DNA from: Fusobacteriaceae bacterium
GTDB taxonomy: Bacteria; Fusobacteriota; Fusobacteriia; Fusobacteriales; Fusobacteriaceae
Assembly: GCA_030625925.1 (NCBI GenBank)
Contig: DAOUPY010000046.1
Coordinates: forward strand, 1 to 8,346
Length of the DNA stretch: 8,346 bases
Direction of reading: 5' to 3'
Shown here: positions 1 to 6,257 of the stretch, in pieces
How positions within the stretch are numbered: the first letter of the stretch is position 1
How the letters are laid out: each line of letters opens with the position of its first letter
The notes under the pieces: generated by a model
What the model saw: only the letters and a program-made list of their open reading frames with translations
Database searches by the model: none
Told to the model about the DNA's origin: nothing
Made by a program: the position numbers and the translations under genes

Positions 1-2
1 TG

Positions 3-410
3 AAACTTTGTTTAAAGGATAAAAAGTATTTCGAAAAATTTAAAAATAAGACTATAACTTTTCCATTTGTACAAAAGATATTTTATACAATAGAGCAAAA
101 TGGAGAACAAAACTATATACAAGAACTGCTGCGTGGAAAAATTTTTAAGTTGGAAGAGGAAGAAGAGGAGATAATTCTTAATATATCTACAGAACTTTCG
201 GCTAAAACTGAAGATGATATTATAAATACTTATGTTGAGATTTATAAGAGATGGTTCATAAAAGAGATCGATGAAAAGATGGAATTTTTTAAAAAAAATG
301 ATATAAAATCATTTTTAAACTGTAAAAAAATAAGGGAAAAAATAATTGGTGATATAAAGATAGATGATTTAGAGGAAAATTATAAAGAATTTATTTCTAT
401 GAAAATTTGA
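3..410 (+). CDS. dnaG: DNA primase DnaG, C-terminal fragment (5' end outside window)
   Basis: This is an open frame from the window edge to a TGA stop, giving 135 residues of the end of a protein. It is read as the C-terminal part of DNA primase, which makes RNA primers at the replication fork. In the family this end (an all-helical domain of roughly 130-150 residues) binds the DnaB helicase. What is seen is a helix-rich, charged sequence with an acidic run of six glutamates (fragment residues 51-56), a WFIKEID segment and a basic KKIREK helix. There is no catalytic TOPRIM or zinc domain in the visible part, as expected for the tail. The assignment relies largely on position: it ends 24 bp before rpoD, matching the classic dnaG-rpoD order. 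This domain is poorly conserved, so sequence alone would not prove it. An internal TTG at 150 is not a start; the frame is open upstream of it. Confidence 0.8.
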   Translation, partial: KLCLKDKKYFEKFKNKTITFPFVQKIFYTIEQNGEQNYIQELLRGKIFKLEEEEEEIILNISTELSAKTEDDIINTYVEIYKRWFIKEIDEKMEFFKKNDIKSFLNCKKIREKIIGDIKIDDLEENYKEFISMKI

Positions 411-434
411 TTTGTGATGTGTTGAGGAGGCAAG

Positions 435-1613
435 ATGAAAGATTTTATTAAAAACGTGAAAGTCCGTGAAATTATAAAGAAGGCGTTAGAAGACAAAATT
501 ATGTCTTTTGAGGAGATAAACAGTAAACTTCAAGATGATTTTGCTCCAGAAAAAATAGAAACCCTGATTAATGGAATGATAAATCAAGGGATAAAAGTAG
601 TAAGTGAAAAAGATTTGAAGAAAAAGGCAGAAACTAAGGGGAAAACCGCTAAAACAACTAAAACTAAATCAATGATAGTAAAAACTTCTCTTCCAGAAGA
701 TGACTCTGGATTTGATCCTAAAAAAGTAAAGGAAGTAACTAAAGAAGAATTAGATACAAAGAACTTACTTGTAGGTGGAGTGTCTGTAGATGAACCTATA
801 AAGATGTACCTGCGTGAAATTGGTCAGGTTCCATTATTAAAACATGCTCAGGAGATAGAATTAGCTAAATTATCCGACGATGGGGATGAATGGGCTAAAA
901 ACCAGCTTGTAGAAGCCAATTTAAGACTGGTAGTAAGTATAGCTAAAAAACATACCAATAGAGGTCTTAAATTATTGGATCTAATCCAAGAAGGAAATAT
1001 TGGTCTGATGAAAGCTGTTGGAAAATTTGAACATGCCAAAGGATATAAGTTTTCAACATATGCAACGTGGTGGATTCGTCAAGCTATAACAAGAGCTATA
1101 GCTGACCAAGGTAGAACTATAAGAATACCGGTACATATGATCGAAACTATAAATAAGATAAAGAAGGAAGCCAGGATCTATCTGCAAGAGACAGGTAAGG
1201 AAGCTACACCTGAAATTTTAGGTAATAGGTTGGGAATGGAAACTGAAAAGGTAAAAACCATTTTAGAGATGAACCAGGATCCGATTTCATTGGAAACTCC
1301 GGTAGGAAGTGAGGAAGACAGTGAATTAGGAGATTTCGTAGAAGACAACAATATGCTGAGTCCATACGAAGAAACTCATAAGACTCTATTGAAGGAACAA
1401 TTAAATGATGTATTGTCTAGTTTAAGTGATAGAGAAGAAAAAGTCTTAAGATTCAGGTATGGTTTAGACGACGGCTGTCCCAGAACTTTGGAAGAAGTTG
1501 GAAAGATATTTAAAGTAACTAGGGAAAGAATCAGACAAATTGAGGTAAAGGCCTTGAGGAAGTTGAGGCATCCCAGCAGAAGAAAGAAATTAGAAGATTT
1601 TAAAACAGTCTAA
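435..1613 (+). CDS. rpoD: RNA polymerase primary sigma factor (sigma-70/SigA)
   Basis: Housekeeping sigma factor that directs RNA polymerase to -10/-35 promoters; 392 residues, close to SigA of low-GC bacteria and much shorter than E. coli sigma-70. Residues 1-60 resemble region 1.1, followed by a lysine/threonine-rich linker (about 61-80). Region 1.2 is at 118-134 ([17 protein letters not shown]). Region 2 is at 160-235, with the core-binding [14 protein letters not shown] and the -10 reading and melting motif [20 protein letters not shown] (206-225). Region 3 follows to about 300, including the 3.2 finger. Region 4 is at 325-385, with the -35 helix-turn-helix [10 protein letters not shown] (361-370) and RKLRHPSR. 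The start is supported by GAGGAGG at 424-430. It sits 24 bp after dnaG, so the two are probably co-transcribed, and it ends at a strong terminator. All promoter-contact residues are intact, which makes it a useful reference for the divergent paralogue downstream. Confidence 0.98.
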   Translation: MKDFIKNVKVREIIKKALEDKIMSFEEINSKLQDDFAPEKIETLINGMINQGIKVVSEKDLKKKAETKGKTAKTTKTKSMIVKTSLPEDDSGFDPKKVKEVTKEELDTKNLLVGGVSVDEPIKMYLREIGQVPLLKHAQEIELAKLSDDGDEWAKNQLVEANLRLVVSIAKKHTNRGLKLLDLIQEGNIGLMKAVGKFEHAKGYKFSTYATWWIRQAITRAIADQGRTIRIPVHMIETINKIKKEARIYLQETGKEATPEILGNRLGMETEKVKTILEMNQDPISLETPVGSEEDSELGDFVEDNNMLSPYEETHKTLLKEQLNDVLSSLSDREEKVLRFRYGLDDGCPRTLEEVGKIFKVTRERIRQIEVKALRKLRHPSRRKKLEDFKTV

Positions 1614-1639
1614 GATTTGATATCAATAAGAAAGAAAAA

Positions 1640-1672
1640 AAGTTTATCTGCAAAGCAGATAAACTTTTTTTT
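1640..1672. terminator. Bidirectional intrinsic terminator between rpoD and the XRE-cupin gene
   Basis: Perfect 12-bp stem (AAGTTTATCTGC at 1640-1651, GCAGATAAACTT at 1655-1666) with an AAA loop, followed by a run of T on the plus strand. The run AAAGAAAAAA at 1631-1640 gives a U-tract on the minus strand as well. It closes rpoD from the left and the convergent regulator gene (stop at 1671-1673) from the right, so it probably works in both directions. Confidence 0.92.
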
Positions 1673-2204
1673 AATTTCTTAAAGAAAACCAATGGGTAAT
1701 ATTTTTCTTTTTAGTAGGGTTTCTATATTTATGAGCTTGAAATTTTTCAATATAGATAGAATCTCCTTCATTTAAAGTGTAAAGTTTGTTGTTTAATTCG
1801 ATTTCTAAACTCCCCTCGATAACAACTCCTACCTCATCGTAGTTATGTCCCCAAGAAAAATCACTATGTTGATTGTCATCGGAAATAGTGATAGATATAC
1901 CATTTAACGCATGGTTAGCATTGGTCAATGTCTCAATATTAATATCTCCTTGTTCCGATTCAAAGATAGATTTTCTTTCAATTTTTCTAGTAATTGGAGA
2001 CTGTTCATTGACATCCTGTAAAACTTCCATAAGGTTAACTTCTAAAGCTTCACAAATCTGTTGAAGGTTACTGATAGACGGACTATTTTGTCCTCTTTCG
2101 ATATTACTGATAAATCCAACTGACAGGCTTGTTTTAGCTGAAAGATCTTTGATAGTCATTTTTTGTTCTTTTCTAAAAAATTTAATCTTTTCTCCTAAAT
2201 TCAA
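1671..2204 (-). CDS. XRE-family transcriptional regulator with C-terminal cupin domain
   Basis: Predicted cytoplasmic DNA-binding regulator of 177 residues, the usual size for the HTH_3-cupin_2 class (PuuR and SutR types). Residues 3-61 form an XRE helix-turn-helix, with the recognition segment SVGFISNIERGQNSPSISNL (28-47). Residues about 88-175 form a cupin barrel: motif 1 around H120-N-Y-D-E124 through EG(130-131), and motif 2 GD(147-148) through H158 and N162. This domain normally binds a small effector or metal. The start is a TTG at 2204, chosen because an AGGAGG lies 8 nt upstream (2213-2218, minus strand) and the reading MNLGEKIKFFR fits family N-termini; the first in-frame ATG (residue 16) would cut into the HTH. 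It is transcribed divergently from the EIIC-like gene, and dyad sites lie between them, so autoregulation and control of the neighbour are likely. The effector is unknown; serine or a metabolite of it is an inference from context. Confidence 0.9.
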   Translation of the reverse strand: MNLGEKIKFFRKEQKMTIKDLSAKTSLSVGFISNIERGQNSPSISNLQQICEALEVNLMEVLQDVNEQSPITRKIERKSIFESEQGDINIETLTNANHALNGISITISDDNQHSDFSWGHNYDEVGVVIEGSLEIELNNKLYTLNEGDSIYIEKFQAHKYRNPTKKKNITHWFSLRN

Positions 2205-2212
2205 GGTTTGTT

Positions 2213-2218
2213 CCTCCT
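2213..2218 (-). promoter_or_regulatory. Ribosome binding site deciding the TTG start of the XRE-cupin gene
   Basis: AGGAGG on the minus strand, 8 nt from the TTG at 2202-2204. No ATG in the same frame is suitably placed, so this site fixes a non-ATG start, which may keep the regulator level low. Confidence 0.85.
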
Positions 2219-2403
2219 AAATCTAAATGTTAATCTATATTTTACGTTTATCCTAGTGTTTTTAATTTTAAAATGATCTATGCACATAAAGAATATAGAC
2301 CAATTTTCAAGTCAAAACGTAATATTTTGAAACATTGTATTTTATTTAACACTTCATTATATCATAAAAATTAATATATTAAAAATTGAAGTTTCTACAC
2401 TTA

Positions 2404-2419
2404 ATTCAAAAAAATGAAT
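2404..2419. repeat. Candidate operator 1: ATTCA-N6-TGAAT dyad
   Basis: Inverted repeat ATTCA-AAAAAA-TGAAT; the arms extend by one base to AATTCA/TGAATT. It shares length and outer half-sites with the dyad 114 bp downstream, a distance close to 11 helical turns. The best candidate binding protein is the adjacent XRE-cupin regulator, by inference. Confidence 0.45.
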
Positions 2420-2517
2420 TTTATTAAACCAAATAAGTCCATAGTCGTTAAGTTATAATTAATTTTTGGTAAATATGTTTGATTAAATTGTTTTTTTTTT
2501 GAAAAAAGCACACTTTT

Positions 2518-2533
2518 ATTCACAAAAGTGAAT
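2518..2533. repeat. Candidate operator 2: ATTCAC-N4-GTGAAT dyad just upstream of the -35
   Basis: Perfect inverted repeat ATTCAC-AAAA-GTGAAT, ending 7 bp before the -35 of the EIIC-like promoter. An overlapping dyad CACTTTT-N6-AAAAGTG (2511-2530) shares its right arm. The position suits an activator site, or a repressor working together with the degenerate third copy at 2540-2555 (right half TGAAT), whose centre is 22 bp away, about two helical turns. Confidence 0.6.
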
Positions 2534-2540
2534 TTTTTAT

Positions 2541-2568
2541 TTGAATATAGTGAATTTTATGCTATACT
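2541..2568 (+). promoter_or_regulatory. Sigma-70 promoter of the EIIC-like gene
   Basis: The -35 is TTGAAT (2541-2546), the spacer is 16 bp, and the -10 is TATACT (2563-2568), preceded by TG at -15/-14 (extended -10). Transcription would begin near 2575, leaving a leader of about 57 nt. A TGAAT half-site falls in the spacer at 2551-2555, so regulator binding there could compete with polymerase. Confidence 0.75.
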
Positions 2569-2616
2569 AAACAGGTTCGTCAGATAAAATTGTTCATTGA
2601 AACAATTAAAATATTT

Positions 2617-2622
2617 AGGAGG
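2617..2622 (+). promoter_or_regulatory. Ribosome binding site fixing the ATG at 2632
   Basis: AGGAGG, 9 nt before the ATG at 2632. The frame stays open up to a TTG at 2590, but that codon has no ribosome binding site and would add a charged 14-residue extension ahead of the first membrane segment, so 2632 is preferred. Confidence 0.9.
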
Positions 2623-2631
2623 AAAAAAATT

Positions 2632-3651
2632 ATGGAAATGTTAAAAGGTATTGCATTATTATTATTAGTGCTTTCAATATTCTCTTTATTCAGTTTAAAA
2701 ATGCCAAAAGGTATGAAAGCAATGGGAGCATTAGCAAATGCAGCAGTAGCAACTTTTTTAGTCGAAGCTTTTCAAAGATATGTTGGTGGAGATTTAATTG
2801 GAATAGAATTTTTAGGTAAAGTCGGAGATTCGTCAGGATCAATGGGTGGAGTAGCAGCAGCTACCTTAGTTGCATTGGCTTTAGGTGTATCACCAGTTTA
2901 TGCAATGTTAATAGGTGCAGCGGTATTAGGTTACGGAATAATACCTGGATTTGTAGCAGGATATGTATTGGCGTTTATAGTACCTAAAATTGAGAAAAAA
3001 GCACCAGCAGGATTAGACTTAATAATTTGTTTAACATTGGTAGCACCAGCAGCAAGAGGAATAGCGTTATTAGCTGATCCAGTAGTTAACCAAACATTAT
3101 TGAACATTGGTTCTGTAATTACAGTGGCAACTACTAAAAGTCCAATGGTAATGGGAATTGTTTTAGGTGGAGTAATCACAGTAGTAGCAACAGCACCACT
3201 TAGTTCAATGGCACTTACGGCAATGTTAGGATTAACAGGATTACCAATGGCGATAGGAGCTTTAGCAGTAATGGGATCATCTTTCTTAAACCCTGTTTTA
3301 TTCCACAGATTAAAATTAGGAAATAAAGAGACTGTAATAGCAGTAGCTATTGAGCCGTTAACGCAGGCTGACGTTATCTCTGTAAACCCAATTCCAGTAT
3401 TTGTTACAAACTTTATTGGGGGAGCTTTAGCAGGATTAGTAGTAGTTCACTTTGGTTTAATCAACAATGCAGTAGGAACAGCAACACCAATAGCAGGTTT
3501 AGCAGTAATGTTTGGATTTAATCCAGCAGGAACTGTAATCAAAGCAGCTTTATTATGTGCAGCAGCAGGAGCATTTAGTGGATATTTAGGATCAATTATC
3601 TTTAAAAATTATAAAATAATACCAGCTGATGTTGTTAGAGGAACAAAATAA
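2632..3651 (+). CDS. PfoR/PTS EIIC-like integral membrane protein, probable substrate transporter
   Basis: Polytopic membrane protein of 339 residues with about 8-10 hydrophobic segments (for example 4-22, 73-100, 102-120, 130-150, 172-190, 200-220, 258-275, 282-296, 302-325). It resembles the PTS_EIIC_2 family (Pfam PF13303, COG3641), whose named member is PfoR of Clostridium perfringens. That protein was first called a regulator of perfringolysin O, a role later disputed. The EPL motif (241-243) followed by ADVISVNPIPVF recalls the conserved loop of EIIC proteins. No EIIA or EIIB domain is present here or elsewhere in the window, and no phosphorylation cysteine or histidine motif is visible, so sugar phosphorylation is not supported. 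A divergent XRE-cupin gene upstream and sdaA downstream suggest uptake of serine or a related compound; that is inference. I recall similar genes near serine dehydratases in other low-GC bacteria. It has its own promoter and terminator. Confidence 0.85.
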   Translation: MEMLKGIALLLLVLSIFSLFSLKMPKGMKAMGALANAAVATFLVEAFQRYVGGDLIGIEFLGKVGDSSGSMGGVAAATLVALALGVSPVYAMLIGAAVLGYGIIPGFVAGYVLAFIVPKIEKKAPAGLDLIICLTLVAPAARGIALLADPVVNQTLLNIGSVITVATTKSPMVMGIVLGGVITVVATAPLSSMALTAMLGLTGLPMAIGALAVMGSSFLNPVLFHRLKLGNKETVIAVAIEPLTQADVISVNPIPVFVTNFIGGALAGLVVVHFGLINNAVGTATPIAGLAVMFGFNPAGTVIKAALLCAAAGAFSGYLGSIIFKNYKIIPADVVRGTK

Positions 3652-3675
3652 AATTAAAATAGTTATAAAATAATG

Positions 3676-3714
3676 ATAGGTTTAGGGGTTCTTTCTAAAC
3701 CTATTTATAATTTT
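3676..3714 (+). terminator. Intrinsic terminator after the EIIC-like gene
   Basis: Perfect 10-bp stem ATAGGTTTAG (3676-3685) with CTAAACCTAT (3695-3704) and a 9-nt loop, followed by the T-rich TTATAATTTT. It separates the EIIC-like transcript from sdaA, so the two genes are probably not one simple operon. Confidence 0.85.
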
Positions 3715-3791
3715 CAAAGTACAGTATGAACTATTTTAGTCCTTAAAAGGCTATAAATGCACAATAATACGAACTTTATATGGAAGAAAGT

Positions 3792-3819
3792 TTGTAAAAT
3801 ATAAAAATTATGTTATAAT
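3792..3819 (+). promoter_or_regulatory. Sigma-70 promoter of the serine dehydratase gene
   Basis: The -35 is TTGTAA (3792-3797), the spacer is 16 bp, and the -10 is a consensus TATAAT (3814-3819) with an extended TG at 3811-3812. The leader is about 60 nt and contains a dyad TGAATT-N6-AATTCA (3844-3861) ahead of the AGGAGG at 3872-3877. An AACTTT/AAAGTT inverted repeat (3772-3792) abuts the -35. Confidence 0.75.
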
Positions 3820-3843
3820 ATAGTATAAAAAAATTTATTTTAT

Positions 3844-3861
3844 TGAATTATTTGAAATTCA
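3844..3861. repeat. Dyad in the sdaA leader, TGAATT-N6-AATTCA
   Basis: Perfect 6-bp arms between promoter and ribosome binding site. It uses the same TGAAT/ATTCA half-sites as the upstream operator candidates but in the opposite order, so it could be a related binding site, a weak leader hairpin, or chance in AT-rich DNA. Confidence 0.35.
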
Positions 3862-3885
3862 GAAAAAACTTAGGAGGAAGCAGTT

Positions 3886-5094
3886 ATGGATTCGTTAAAA
3901 GAATTATTTAAGATAGGAAATGGACCATCTAGTTCGCATACTATGGGACCAGAAAGAGCAGCAAAGAGATTTAAGATGGAGAACCCTGATGCAGTTAGTT
4001 TTAAGGTAGAATTATATGGATCATTGGCAGCTACAGGTAAAGGACATTTAACTGACTGGGTTATCGAAGAAACTTTAAAGCCTAAGGCTACAGAGATAGT
4101 TTGGATGGCGGATTTTGTTCATGAGTTTCATACAAATGGAATGAAATTTATAGCTGTAGATAAAGATGGAAACGATACTAAAGAATGGTTAGTATTCTCT
4201 GTAGGAGGAGGAACTATCGTAGAAGATGGTCAAGCTAGAGGAGGATCAAATAAAATTTATCCGTTGACAACTATGGATGAAGTAATAAAGTGGTGTAAGA
4301 AAAATCAAAAAGAATTATGGGAATATGTAGCAGAGATGGAAGATTCTTCTATTTGGGCATTCTTAGAGAGAACTTGGGAAGCTATGGAAGATTCTGTAAA
4401 GGCGGGTCTTTCAAAGACTGGAGTATTACCAGGAACTATTAAATATCCAAGAAAAGCTCAAATGTTTTATAGAAAAGCCAGAAGAGATGATTCAAGAACT
4501 AGTTATTTAGGAAAAATATTTGCTTATACATTGGCAGTATCAGAGGAAAACGGTGGAGGTGGAAGAGTAGTTACTGCTCCTACATGTGGTGCCGCTGGAA
4601 TCATCCCAGGATTATTATATGCTTTAAAAGAAGAGCATAACTTATCTATGGAAGAAACTTTAAGAGGTCTTGCAATTGCAGGATTAATTGGAAACTTAAT
4701 CAAAGAAAATGCAACTATATCTGGAGCAGAAGGTGGATGTCAGGCTGAAGTAGGAGCCGGATGTGCAATGGCAGCAGGAATGGCAGCATTTATCTTAGGT
4801 GGATCTTTAGATCAAATAGAGTATGCAGCAGAGATGGCATTAGAGCATCACTTAGGTCTTACATGTGACCCAGTGGGAGGATATGTGCAAATTCCTTGTA
4901 TCGAAAGAAATGCAGCAGCAGCAGTTAGAGCATTAGATGCAGCTAATTATACATTATTTACAGACGGTCAGCATACAGTTAGTTTTGATAAGGTAGTACT
5001 TACGATGAAGCAAACTGGTCTTGATATGAAAAGTGAATATAAGGAAACATCATTAGGCGGATTAGCTAAATTTGATTTCAATGCAAACTGCTAA
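3886..5094 (+). CDS. sdaA: L-serine ammonia-lyase (L-serine dehydratase), iron-sulfur, single chain
   Basis: Cytoplasmic enzyme converting L-serine to pyruvate and ammonia with a [4Fe-4S] cluster; 402 residues, somewhat shorter than E. coli SdaA (about 455). The N-terminal beta domain (1-130) carries GPSSSHTMGP (13-22), YGSLAATGKGH (44-54) and SVGGG (105-109). The catalytic alpha domain (about 140-402) carries GGGGRVVTAPTCGAAGI (223-239), ISGAEGGCQAEVGAGC (278-293), GLTCDPVGG (324-332) and PCIERN (337-342). C285, C327 and C338 have the same spacing (42 and 11) that I recall for the cluster cysteines of the Legionella enzyme. The chain ends in C402, matching the tail-in-mouth cysteine described there. 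Alpha and beta parts are fused, unlike the two-gene form common in Firmicutes. AGGAGG lies 8 nt before the ATG. It has its own promoter and terminator and sits downstream of the EIIC-like gene, suggesting use of serine as carbon or energy source. Confidence 0.97.
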   Translation: MDSLKELFKIGNGPSSSHTMGPERAAKRFKMENPDAVSFKVELYGSLAATGKGHLTDWVIEETLKPKATEIVWMADFVHEFHTNGMKFIAVDKDGNDTKEWLVFSVGGGTIVEDGQARGGSNKIYPLTTMDEVIKWCKKNQKELWEYVAEMEDSSIWAFLERTWEAMEDSVKAGLSKTGVLPGTIKYPRKAQMFYRKARRDDSRTSYLGKIFAYTLAVSEENGGGGRVVTAPTCGAAGIIPGLLYALKEEHNLSMEETLRGLAIAGLIGNLIKENATISGAEGGCQAEVGAGCAMAAGMAAFILGGSLDQIEYAAEMALEHHLGLTCDPVGGYVQIPCIERNAAAAVRALDAANYTLFTDGQHTVSFDKVVLTMKQTGLDMKSEYKETSLGGLAKFDFNANC

Positions 5095-5160
5095 TTAAAA
5101 TAAATAAATAAATTAAGTATTTAACTATCGAGATAAATATCTAGTATGCTTGATTAACTG

Positions 5161-5197
5161 AGAGGCAGTTCCTATTGGGCTGCCTCTATTTTAATTT
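5161..5197 (+). terminator. Intrinsic terminator after sdaA
   Basis: 8-bp GC-containing stem AGAGGCAG (5161-5168) with CTGCCTCT (5180-5187); CC and GG inside the 11-nt loop can extend the pairing. It is followed by the T-rich ATTTTAATTTT. It isolates the serine module from the following sigma-like gene. Confidence 0.88.
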
Positions 5198-5213
5198 TAA
5201 ATTCATTGAAAGA

Positions 5214-5241
5214 GTTTAAAATCTTTGGTACTATATATAAT
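5214..5241 (+). promoter_or_regulatory. Tentative promoter of the sigma-like/nif3 operon
   Basis: There is a consensus -10 TATAAT at 5236-5241, 29 bp before the start codon, but only a poor -35 (GTTTAA at 5214-5219, 16-bp spacer) and no extended TG. The leader would be very short. A GGAG at 5259-5262 lies 8 nt before the ATG. Confidence 0.45.
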
Positions 5242-5270
5242 AGTAAAAAAATATATTTGGAGTTGGGAAG

Positions 5271-6257
5271 ATGAAAATAGATGTTAAAGATATTAAAAAT
5301 ATAGAGGATACGATAGATATGAGAAGTTTTGAAATGATGGCTGAAACTTCTACTCCTATTGAATTTAAAGATTTAATATTAAATTTAGATGGGAAAAAAA
5401 TAGATGAAATAAGTGGAAGAGTTGAAAGATTCGACCATAAAAATATCGGAAATTTTTATGAGAATACTGTAGAAAATTACTTGAGAGAACTATCTTCTAT
5501 AAAATCTATAAAAAAAGAAAAAATATCGGAATTAATTAAAAATATTCAGAATGGTGATACTCCTTCCAGGGAAATCTTGATGGAAGGGTCGTTAAAATTA
5601 GTGGCTAAAACAGCTCTTTATTATTCTAAGGTAGGGACAAGTTACGTAGAGTTAGTTCAAGACGGCCTTATAGGGATAGTTAATGCCATAGATAACTATG
5701 ATTTAGACTGTTCTATGGAATTTTCTGAATATATGGAATTTTGGATAAAATATGAGATGATTCAAAGCAATAAGGAAATTGTAGAAGAATTGAAATCACC
5801 TGTGGTAGCTTATTTTAAAAATATGAAGGTAGAAGTGTATAAGTCACAGAATAAAATTATCAATTCAGAGATGAAAGAAGTGAACTCAGAAGAGATAAAG
5901 AAAGTTTTAAATATGGAGATAGAAGAATTTGAAAATTTACAAAAAATTAATGATTATGGATTTTTAATAAAAAAAGAAGATAAAGAGAAAGCGGAAGTAT
6001 ATAAGAGTATTGCTGAGATAGATATGGAGCTGGAAAAGTTGGAAAAATTGATGGCTGTGTCTAATTTAGCTAATAAATTTACATCCACTGAGATAAAAAT
6101 ATTAGATCTATACTATGGACTCAGCGGGAAGAGAAAATACTTTGAGGAGATTGGTGAGATCTTAGACATGCAGCCGTCTAAGGTAAAATCAGAAATAGAA
6201 AAACTTATGATAAAATTAAAGTACAATGGAAAGAAGGTATGGATCGATGAAAATTAA
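5271..6257 (+). CDS. Divergent sigma-70-like protein with altered promoter-reading residues
   Basis: A 328-residue protein that aligns collinearly with the RpoD encoded upstream. Residues 1-60 are acidic with no likeness to region 1.1. TVENYLRELSSIK (66-78) matches region 1.2. Residues 106-170 match region 2, with SLKLVAKTALYYSK for [14 protein letters not shown] and ELVQDGLIGIVNAIDNYD for the core-binding helix. Residues 177-225 match region 3. Residues 268-320 match region 4, with ILDLYYGLSG for [10 protein letters not shown] and EEIGEILDM for EEVGKIFKV. In region 2.3/2.4, [14 protein letters not shown] becomes FSEYMEFWIKYEMI and the basic RTIR becomes EELK. In region 4.2, VTRERIRQ becomes MQPSKVKS. 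Core-binding parts are better kept than DNA-reading parts. It could be an alternative sigma with a different promoter, or a polymerase-binding regulator; no function is known to me. Translation overlaps nif3. Confidence 0.8.
   Translation: MKIDVKDIKNIEDTIDMRSFEMMAETSTPIEFKDLILNLDGKKIDEISGRVERFDHKNIGNFYENTVENYLRELSSIKSIKKEKISELIKNIQNGDTPSREILMEGSLKLVAKTALYYSKVGTSYVELVQDGLIGIVNAIDNYDLDCSMEFSEYMEFWIKYEMIQSNKEIVEELKSPVVAYFKNMKVEVYKSQNKIINSEMKEVNSEEIKKVLNMEIEEFENLQKINDYGFLIKKEDKEKAEVYKSIAEIDMELEKLEKLMAVSNLANKFTSTEIKILDLYYGLSGKRKYFEEIGEILDMQPSKVKSEIEKLMIKLKYNGKKVWIDEN
6231..6237 (+). promoter_or_regulatory. Ribosome binding site inside the sigma-like gene, for nif3
   Basis: AAGAAGG, 9 nt before the ATG at 6247, lies within the last codons of the sigma-like gene. 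It decides against the in-frame ATG at 6226, which it overlaps closely on the downstream side. Confidence 0.65.

Larger units (their letters stand above)
2205..2631. promoter_or_regulatory. 427-bp divergent regulatory intergenic region
   Basis: Very AT-rich gap between the minus-strand regulator and the plus-strand EIIC-like gene. It holds a well-formed plus-strand promoter (2541-2568), two 16-bp dyads (2404-2419 and 2518-2533), a third degenerate site inside the promoter, a T10 tract at 2491-2500, and a weaker inverted repeat TCAAAA-N7-TTTTGA at 2312-2330 that lies nearer the regulator. I see no convincing coding frame or RNA gene. A convincing promoter for the minus-strand regulator was not found. 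Confidence 0.7.

Noticed and set aside
150..410. Separate 86-residue gene starting at TTG 150
   Set aside because: The frame is open to the window edge and reads as one continuous primase tail; no ribosome binding site before the TTG.
848..1039. Minus-strand open frame inside rpoD
   Set aside because: Shadow of the highly conserved sigma region 2 coding sequence; no recognisable product.
1873..2064. Plus-strand open frame opposite the XRE-cupin gene
   Set aside because: The regulator on the minus strand has clear HTH and cupin motifs; this frame has no ribosome binding site or recognisable product.
2454..2459. TATAAT in the intergenic region as a second promoter
   Set aside because: No acceptable -35 at 16-18 bp on the plus strand, and the region is so AT-rich that such a hexamer is expected by chance.
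2590..2631. Upstream TTG start extending the EIIC-like protein by 14 residues
   Set aside because: No ribosome binding site for the TTG, while AGGAGG is ideally placed for the ATG at 2632; the TTG region also forms a small TTGTT/AACAA inverted repeat in the leader.
2931..3179. Minus-strand open frame inside the EIIC-like gene
   Set aside because: Shadow of a hydrophobic, alanine/glycine-rich coding frame; no start signal.
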